NCBI GenBank assembly: GCA_021323795.1
Contig: JAJPKH010000185.1
Location: 1 to 41,841 of the forward strand
DNA length: 41,841 nucleotides
Origin: Acidiferrobacteraceae bacterium
GTDB lineage: Bacteria; Pseudomonadota; Gammaproteobacteria; Acidiferrobacterales; Sulfurifustaceae
Direction of reading: 5' to 3'
Part shown: in pieces, positions 36,626-41,841 of the stretch
How positions within the stretch are numbered: position 1 is the first letter of the stretch
Layout of the letters: every line of letters starts with the position of its first letter
The notes under the pieces: generated by a model
Seen by the model: only the letters and a program-made list of their open reading frames with translations
Databases searched by the model: none
What the model was told of the DNA's origin: nothing
Program-made: the position numbers and the translations under genes

Positions 36626-36734
36626 TTCAGCAACCTGACTCGACTCGGCGATTTCGAGGGTGGACTACGCTTGCTTTTCCTCGCGCCGCTGCATTATCCA
36701 AGATGTCCCGGGAGAAACCAAACCGCGGCCGACG

Positions 36735-37226
36735 CTAGCGCAGCTCCAACTCAAAACGTTGCTCGGTGACCTCCATACCCCATTGCGTTCCAACGCGCTG
36801 CTCGACCATGTGAAAGCCGAATTTTTCGTAAAGGTGCCGCGCGGGGTTCAGGCCGGCGAAGGTCCAAAGATAAACCCGGCGGTAACCTTTGTCGCGACTG
36901 AAGTCGAGCGCCGCGGCGAGAAGTCGGTTGCCGGCGCCCTTGCCGCGCAGCGCGTCCGAGGTGATGAACCAGCGCAAATGCGCGCCTTCCTCCGCGGCAT
37001 GAATACCGTCGATGGTGATGGAGCCTTCCACGCTTTCATCGAGCGACGCGAGCCAGAACCCGTCGCGCGCCTCGTCATAACGTGCGAGGAACTCCGAGAG
37101 CTCGCTCGCCACCTTGGCCTCGAAATACAAACCGAAGTTATGCCGCGAGTAATACGCGCCATGGAGTTGCGCGACCCGGCCGATCACGCCGGGAACATAA
37201 CCGCGGGAGATCTCGATTTGCGACAT
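36735..37226 (-). CDS. GNAT family N-acetyltransferase
   Basis: A 163-residue GNAT protein. The acetyl-CoA motif A is LRWFITSDALRGKGAGNRLL (R-G-K-G-A-G loop), followed by ALDFSRDKGYRRVYLWTF and the motif B region NPARHLYEKFGFHMVEQR. The N-terminal part, YYSRHNFGLYFEAKVASELSEF, is similar to the GNAT domain found joined to MarR-type regulators, but no MarR domain is present here. Substrate is unknown. It lies behind the fusion gene on the same strand with a 109-bp gap and is divergent from ttcA. Confidence 0.88.
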   Translation of the reverse strand: MSQIEISRGYVPGVIGRVAQLHGAYYSRHNFGLYFEAKVASELSEFLARYDEARDGFWLASLDESVEGSITIDGIHAAEEGAHLRWFITSDALRGKGAGNRLLAAALDFSRDKGYRRVYLWTFAGLNPARHLYEKFGFHMVEQRVGTQWGMEVTEQRFELELR

Positions 37227-37304
37227 GGCTGACTCCGCTCGTTGCCTTACCTAGGTCAGCGCGGTTACACAGTATAGAATCTACGCCTCTTATGAGGCAT
37301 CACT

Positions 37305-38177
37305 ATGGACGCGATGACGCTTAATTTACAACCTGAACCAAAAGCGCGCTACGAGGCGAGCAAGCTCGCCAAACGCCTGCGCCGCCTGGTGGGAGCGGCG
37401 ATCGCCGACTTCAACATGATCGAAGACGGCGATCGGGTCATGGTGTGCTTATCGGGCGGAAAGGACAGCTATGCCCTGCTCGATATTCTGATGGCGCTGC
37501 GCGTAAAGGCGCCGGTGCGGTTCGATCTCGTCGCGTACAACCTCGACCAGAAGCAACCCGACTTCCCCGGACACGTATTACCCGAATACCTGACCCGGCT
37601 CGGCGTGCGGTTTCATATCGAGAGCCGCGACACCTACAGCGTCGTGAAGCGCGTCATCCCCGAAGGCAAGACCATGTGCAGCCTGTGCTCGCGCCTGCGG
37701 CGCGGGAATATTTATCGCGCGGCGACGGAGCTCGGCTGCAACAAGATCGCCCTCGGCCATCACCGCGACGACATGCTGGAAACGTTTTTCCTCAACATGT
37801 TCTACGGCGGCACGCTCAAGGGCATGCCGCCCAAGTTGATCAGCGACGACGGCCGGCACGTCGTCATCCGCCCGCTCGCGTATTGCGCCGAGGACGACCT
37901 CACCGAATACGCGCAGCGGAAGGCGTTTCCGATCATTCCGTGCAACCTGTGCGGTTCGCAGCCGAATCTGCAGCGCCAGGCGGTGAAGGAAATGCTGCGC
38001 CAATGGGAGAAAAAGTGGCCGGGACGTGTGGAAAATATTTTTCGTGCGTTGCAAAACGTGGCGCCCTCGCATCTTGCCGACCGCCATCTCTTCGACTTCG
38101 CCGGTTTGAAGCGCCGAGACGGCGCTTTTATGTCGGACGATGACGGGAAACCGAGCGCGAGCGGCGATCTTATCTAG
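37305..38177 (+). CDS. ttcA: tRNA 2-thiocytidine(32) synthetase TtcA
   Basis: A 290-residue PP-loop ATPase that thiolates C32 of certain tRNAs using an iron-sulfur cluster. Seen: the PP-loop SGGKDS (50-55), the CxxC pair Cys125/Cys128 in [28 protein letters not shown], and a second pair Cys213/Cys216 in [16 protein letters not shown]. These match TtcA. The ATG at 37305 has GAGG 7 nt before it; an ATG at 37314 is possible. A small hairpin GCCTC-TTAT-GAGGC (37285-37298) contains that GAGG in its right arm and could limit initiation. TATAGAAT at 37273-37280 may be the -10. Confidence 0.96.
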   Translation: MDAMTLNLQPEPKARYEASKLAKRLRRLVGAAIADFNMIEDGDRVMVCLSGGKDSYALLDILMALRVKAPVRFDLVAYNLDQKQPDFPGHVLPEYLTRLGVRFHIESRDTYSVVKRVIPEGKTMCSLCSRLRRGNIYRAATELGCNKIALGHHRDDMLETFFLNMFYGGTLKGMPPKLISDDGRHVVIRPLAYCAEDDLTEYAQRKAFPIIPCNLCGSQPNLQRQAVKEMLRQWEKKWPGRVENIFRALQNVAPSHLADRHLFDFAGLKRRDGAFMSDDDGKPSASGDLI

Positions 38178-38213
38178 TCAGTCCGCCGCGCAGCCGCGCC
38201 CTCTTCGAATTGA

Positions 38214-38777
38214 TCACCGAGCGAGATCATCCGGCGTGTCGATGTCGCCGTGTATGCCGGGATCGTCAACCGCTACCAGGACTACGCTGGCGTGGTCGCG
38301 CCGCAGGATAGCTCTGGCGCCTTCGTCTCCCTGAAGCGCCGCGAGCTGCGCATAATAGGATTTGGCGAAACCGACCGGATGTCCACGTTTGCCGTCATGG
38401 GCGGGCGCGGCGATGGGTGCGCCCTTTCTCAGCGCCCGGGCAATGGCGGCGATGGTATCCGGCCGAATGAAAGGCATATCGGCGAGCGCGATGATCCAAC
38501 CGTCGGCCTCGGCGCTCGCGCGCACCCCGCACGCGAGACTCGCGCCCATGCCTTCGTGCGAGCGCGCGCAAACGCAAATTTCCATGCCCGCGCGCTGCAA
38601 CGGAGCCGGCAACTCGCGGTCCCGCGGCGATAACACGGCGATAGCCTTATCGACGGCGCCGCGCAAATTTTGCGCGCTGCGCACCCCGAGCGGGGTTCCG
38701 TCCGCCAGCGGATGCAGAAGCTTGCGCGAACCGAAACGGCGCGAAGCGCCGGCGGCTAATAGGATACCGGCTATCAA
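38214..38777 (-). CDS. MobA-like molybdenum cofactor nucleotidyltransferase (MocA type)
   Basis: A 187-residue nucleotidyltransferase of the MobA/MocA group. The NTP loop is LLAAGASRRFGSRKLL near the N-terminus, and LADMPFIRPDTI, KRGHPVGF and GDIDTPDDL follow the family pattern. MocA transfers CMP to the molybdopterin cofactor to make the cytosine dinucleotide used by xanthine-oxidase-family enzymes. It lies 117 bp behind such an enzyme pair on the same strand, which supports this role over GTP-using MobA. The start is a TTG at 38777, since the family N-terminus begins right there. No XdhC-type chaperone gene is seen in the window. Confidence 0.85.
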   Translation of the reverse strand: MIAGILLAAGASRRFGSRKLLHPLADGTPLGVRSAQNLRGAVDKAIAVLSPRDRELPAPLQRAGMEICVCARSHEGMGASLACGVRASAEADGWIIALADMPFIRPDTIAAIARALRKGAPIAAPAHDGKRGHPVGFAKSYYAQLAALQGDEGARAILRRDHASVVLVAVDDPGIHGDIDTPDDLAR

Positions 38778-38894
38778 GTGTTAATCCCCGGCGCCGAAAA
38801 CAGCGCGGACTCATCGCTACGTCGCGCCACGTGAGGAGTTACTCGGGCGCCGCCGTGTCCGGCGGCGGCCGAGATTTTCGACCGAACGACCGCT

Positions 38895-41045
38895 TCAGAT
38901 CGTTATCGGCAGGCTGCGCGCGCGTTTGCCCGTCAGCGCGAACAGCGCGTTCGCCACCGCCGGCGCGATCGGCGGCGTGCCCGGCTCGCCGACTCCGCCC
39001 GGCGCTTCCTTGCTCGGCACGATGTGCACCTCGATCTTCGGCATCTCGTTCATGCGCAACATCGGGTAGTCGTTGAAATTGGATTGCTCGACCTGGCCGT
39101 CCTTGAAGGTGATCTTGCCGTACAGCGCGGCGGTGAGACCATAAACCACGCCGCTCTCCATTTGCGCCGCGATGGTGTCCGGATTCACCGTGGTCCCGAC
39201 GTCGGCGGCGACCACCACGCGGTGCACGCGCGGCTTGCCGTTCTCGAGCGACACCTCGGCGACCTCGGCGATATAGCTGCCGAACGATTCGGCGACCGCG
39301 ATGCCGCGCGCGCGGCCCGACGGCGGCGGCGTCCCCCAGCCGGCTTTTTGCGCCGCGAGCTCGAGCACGCCCTTGTGACGCGGTTGCTTCGCGAGCAGCG
39401 CGCGCCGGAACTCGTACGGATCCTTGCCCGCCGCGTGGGCCATCTCGTCGATGAACGACTCGGTGAAGAAATAGTTTTGCGAATTCCCGACCGAACGCCA
39501 GAACCACGTGCGGATGCCGGGCGAATACTTGACCCAATCGACGTTGATGTTCGGCACCGCATACGCCATGTTGGCCAAGCCTTCGACCGACGTGCTGTCG
39601 ATGCCGTCCTTGATGAGCGCGGGCTCGGCGCCCGTTCCGACCGAGAGCGACTCGCACACGGTGCGCGCCTTGATCATGACCGGATTGCCGTCGGCGTCGA
39701 GGCCGCCCGTCATTTTGCAGATCGCCATCGGGCGGTAGTGGTAACCCTTGGTATCGTCTTCACGCGTGTAGACGACTTTCACCGGCGCGTGGGTGGCCTT
39801 CGAAAGCTGGATCGCCTCCATGAGAAAATCCTGCGCGAATCGACGCCCGAAACCGCCGCCGAGAAACGTGGTATGCACCTTGATCTGCTCCGGCTTCATC
39901 CCGCTCATCTGCGCGGCGACGAATTGATTGACGCCGGGCGCCTGGGTCGGCGCCCAAATCTCGACTTCATTCGGCTTGACCCAGGCGATACAGTTCATCG
40001 GCTCCATGCACGCGTGCGCGAGATACGGCACCTCGTAAACGGCTTCCACGGTTTTCGCCGGCTGCACCGCCGTCACATCGCCGTCCTTGCGCGCTGTTTT
40101 CGCGTCTTTGCCGGAATCGAGCAGCTCCAGCATGTCCTTCTGCATCCCGGCCGTGGAGAGCGCGGTGTTGCCGCTCCATTTGGCGTTCAGCGCATCGCGG
40201 CCTTGCTTCGCGGTCCAGAAGCTGTCCGCCAGCACGGCGACGCCTTCGGCGAAGGGCGTACGCACGGGCAGCACGTGCTTCACACCCTTGACGGCTTTGG
40301 CTTTGTCGCCGTCCATGCCCGCGAGCGCGCCGTTCACGATGGTCGAGCGCGCGATCACGGCGGTGAGCATGCCCGGCACTCTGACGTCGAGACCGAACTG
40401 CGCGGAGCCGTTGGTTTTCATCGGCGTGTCGAGACGCTTGGTCGGCTTGCCGAGCAGCTTGAACGCGCCCGGATCCTTGAGCTTCACGTCCTTCGGCACC
40501 GGCAGCGCCGCCGCTTTGGCCGCGAGGCTCCCGTACGTCGCCTTCTTGCCGTTCGGGCCGATGACATCGCCGTTCTCGGTGTTGAGCGAGGCGGCATCGA
40601 CCTTCCACTGCCGCGCCGCCGCGCTGACCAGCATGGCACGCGCGGTGGCGCCGGCCTCGCGCAGCCGTTGATAAGACGAACGCACCGACGTCGAGCCGCC
40701 GGTTGCTTGCGCGCCGAGGAAAGGGTTGGCGTATACCGGCGAGGCCACCGCCTGCTCGATGCGTATTTTCGACCAGTCCACGTCGAGCTCTTCGGCCACG
40801 AGCATCGGCATCGCGGTGTAGACGCCCTGGCCCATCTCCGATTTGTCGGCGACGATCGTCACCACGTTGTTGCTCGTGATACGGACCCACGCATTCGGCG
40901 CGAACGGTTTGGGCGCGGCGGCTTCCGCCAAGCGCGCGGCGCCCGGGAGAAATACGCCGACGGCGATGCCGCCGCCGGCCAGCGCGGTGACTTTGAGAAA
41001 AGTGCGGCGGCTTTCGTCGATTTCAGTTTCGTTAAGGTTTCCCAC
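38895..41045 (-). CDS. molybdopterin-binding subunit of a xanthine oxidase-family hydroxylase/aldehyde dehydrogenase (IorB-like)
   Basis: A 716-residue large subunit. The Tat signal RRTFLKVTALAGGG at residues 13-26 sends the folded enzyme to the periplasm, as in isoquinoline 1-oxidoreductase-type (IorB) enzymes. Molybdenum-cofactor regions include KSEMGQGVYTAMPMLVAEEL, LGGGFGRRFAQDFL and, near the C-terminus, GGVGEPGTPPIAPA with the catalytic Glu. The substrate cannot be told; members oxidise aldehydes or N-heteroaromatics. GTG at 41045 starts 2 bp after the small-subunit stop, with GGGGG upstream. A longer frame upstream overlaps the small subunit in another phase and is not real. Confidence 0.92.
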   Translation of the reverse strand: MGNLNETEIDESRRTFLKVTALAGGGIAVGVFLPGAARLAEAAAPKPFAPNAWVRITSNNVVTIVADKSEMGQGVYTAMPMLVAEELDVDWSKIRIEQAVASPVYANPFLGAQATGGSTSVRSSYQRLREAGATARAMLVSAAARQWKVDAASLNTENGDVIGPNGKKATYGSLAAKAAALPVPKDVKLKDPGAFKLLGKPTKRLDTPMKTNGSAQFGLDVRVPGMLTAVIARSTIVNGALAGMDGDKAKAVKGVKHVLPVRTPFAEGVAVLADSFWTAKQGRDALNAKWSGNTALSTAGMQKDMLELLDSGKDAKTARKDGDVTAVQPAKTVEAVYEVPYLAHACMEPMNCIAWVKPNEVEIWAPTQAPGVNQFVAAQMSGMKPEQIKVHTTFLGGGFGRRFAQDFLMEAIQLSKATHAPVKVVYTREDDTKGYHYRPMAICKMTGGLDADGNPVMIKARTVCESLSVGTGAEPALIKDGIDSTSVEGLANMAYAVPNINVDWVKYSPGIRTWFWRSVGNSQNYFFTESFIDEMAHAAGKDPYEFRRALLAKQPRHKGVLELAAQKAGWGTPPPSGRARGIAVAESFGSYIAEVAEVSLENGKPRVHRVVVAADVGTTVNPDTIAAQMESGVVYGLTAALYGKITFKDGQVEQSNFNDYPMLRMNEMPKIEVHIVPSKEAPGGVGEPGTPPIAPAVANALFALTGKRARSLPITI

Positions 41046-41047
41046 GG

Positions 41048-41503
41048 TTAGGCCCCCTTCGCGGCACGGTGAATCGCCGCCCGAATACGGTTGTAAGTCC
41101 CGCAGCGGCAAATGTTGCCCGCCATCGCGGCGTCGATATCGGCGTCGCTCGGGTCGGGATTCTTCGCGAGCAGCGCGCTGGCGCTCATGATCTGGCCCGA
41201 CTGGCAATAACCGCATTGCGGCACGTCCTCGGCGATCCACGCCTGCTGCACCGCCTTGCCGACCTTCGTGACACCGATCGCCTCGATCGTGGTGACTTTC
41301 TTTCCTGCCACCGCCGAAACCGGCGTGACGCACGAACGCGTCGCGGCACCGTCGATATGCACCGTACACGCGCCGCACTGCGCGATGCCGCAGCCGTACT
41401 TGGTGCCGGTGAGATTGAGCGTGTCGCGGAGCACCCACAAGAGCGGCGTATCCGGGGATACATTCACGTTGACGGATTTTCCATTCAAGGTAAACGCGGT
41501 CAT
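41048..41503 (-). CDS. [2Fe-2S] small subunit of the molybdenum hydroxylase (IorA-like)
   Basis: A 151-residue iron-sulfur subunit. The plant-ferredoxin-type cluster is held by Cys38, Cys43, Cys46 and Cys58 ([14 protein letters not shown]), and the second cluster by Cys97, Cys100, Cys132 and Cys134 ([18 protein letters not shown]). All eight ligands are present. It passes electrons from the molybdenum site of the large subunit. The ATG at 41503 is preferred because AAGGAG lies 9 nt upstream; for the ATG at 41512 the same AAGGAG would touch the start. It has no signal of its own, so it probably travels with the Tat-bearing large subunit. Confidence 0.95.
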   Translation of the reverse strand: MTAFTLNGKSVNVNVSPDTPLLWVLRDTLNLTGTKYGCGIAQCGACTVHIDGAATRSCVTPVSAVAGKKVTTIEAIGVTKVGKAVQQAWIAEDVPQCGYCQSGQIMSASALLAKNPDPSDADIDAAMAGNICRCGTYNRIRAAIHRAAKGA

Positions 41504-41649
41504 TTTCAACATCTCCTTCTGGAATTTTGCACGGAGCGAGGCGTGGAGGCCTATGAAGCCGGGTGAAAAATACTCCGTATTACAAAGCGAGCGTTAAGTC
41601 TGACGCAAGTACCGCGACGGTGCCATCCCCTCTTCACCGGACGTTGCCG

Positions 41650-41841
41650 TCAAAAGCGATAGCGCGCTTGCAATCCGATCGTGTAATTGCGCTCCGGTGC
41701 CGGCTCGTAGAACTGAGCGCCGCTCGCGTTGACAATCACGGAACCGAAGTAACGACGATCGAAAAGATTATCGACGCGCAGGAATTCGCTGATGTCCCAG
41801 CGCGCGTTATGCTGCACGAAACCCGCGCGCCAGTTCGCCAC
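41650..41841 (-). CDS. C-terminus of a TonB-dependent outer-membrane receptor (5' end off window)
   Basis: The last 63 or more codons of a leftward gene entering from the right edge. The text RWDISEFLRVDNLFDRRYFG is the conserved late-barrel motif of TonB-dependent receptors, and the protein ends in PERNYTIGLQARYRF, a terminal strand with C-terminal Phe. Ligand is unknown. It precedes the molybdenum hydroxylase genes on the same strand by 147 bp; whether they share a role is not known. Confidence 0.85.
   Translation of the reverse strand: MANWRAGFVQHNARWDISEFLRVDNLFDRRYFGSVIVNASGAQFYEPAPERNYTIGLQARYRF

Noticed and set aside
39024-41051. Long rightward frame of about 675 codons opposite the molybdenum hydroxylase large subunit
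   Set aside because: It is an antisense shadow of a well-conserved gene in GC-rich DNA; its translation is rich in Arg and His and has no domain or ribosome site.

Overview
This window looks like a piece of a non-enteric gammaproteobacterial chromosome of roughly 60-65% GC. The evidence is the gene content: ubiE-ubiJ-ubiB for ubiquinone synthesis, secB, PBP1b with a TPR lipoprotein, envC-ctpA, ttcA, hslO, typA and a complete phoBR/pstSCAB-phoU phosphate regulon. No rRNA, tRNA, CRISPR array, transposase or phage gene was found. Species cannot be told from the sequence alone.

Layout, left to right. (1) 1-6600, envelope and housekeeping: an O-antigen ligase-type polymerase running off the left edge, trmL, the penicillin-binding protein PBP1b with a stop-overlapping TPR lipoprotein, a TrpD2/YbiB protein and a UPF0114 membrane protein. 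(2) 6850-14620: an isolated FimT/GspH pseudopilin, the leftward group rhodanese-secB-gpsA, the rightward group gpmI-envC-ctpA, and an unrecognised predicted outer-membrane barrel protein. (3) 14694-18126: a leftward DUF971-ubiE-ubiJ-ubiB operon. (4) 18200-28290, the phosphate regulon: phoB-phoR behind an 11-bp-periodic operator, and pstS-pstC-pstA-pstB-phoU behind a near-consensus Pho box. Between the two halves sits a roughly 3-kb block of different base composition: a stand-alone KAS III-like ketosynthase, a 7-TM/GAF/coiled-coil sensor without a kinase domain, and a 59-residue Fis-type DNA-binding protein, closed by a strong terminator. (5) 28520-33700: a GTP-type PEP carboxykinase gene interrupted by one in-frame TAA, then dgkA, hslO and typA. 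(6) 33740-41841, accessory metabolism: a palindromic interspersed repeat, a 924-residue fusion of a flavin monooxygenase with a benzoate-CoA-ligase-type enzyme, a GNAT acetyltransferase, ttcA, a molybdenum hydroxylase pair with a MocA-like cofactor nucleotidyltransferase, and the C-terminus of a TonB-dependent receptor.

The two most noteworthy features are the ketosynthase/7TM-GAF/Fis module inside the phosphate regulon, which has the parts expected of a lipid-type signal synthase with its own sensor and regulator (an inference), and the monooxygenase-CoA ligase fusion, which could activate an aromatic acid and hydroxylate the aryl-CoA in one polypeptide (an inference). The pckG nonsense codon is a third point; it may be a real lesion or a sequencing error.
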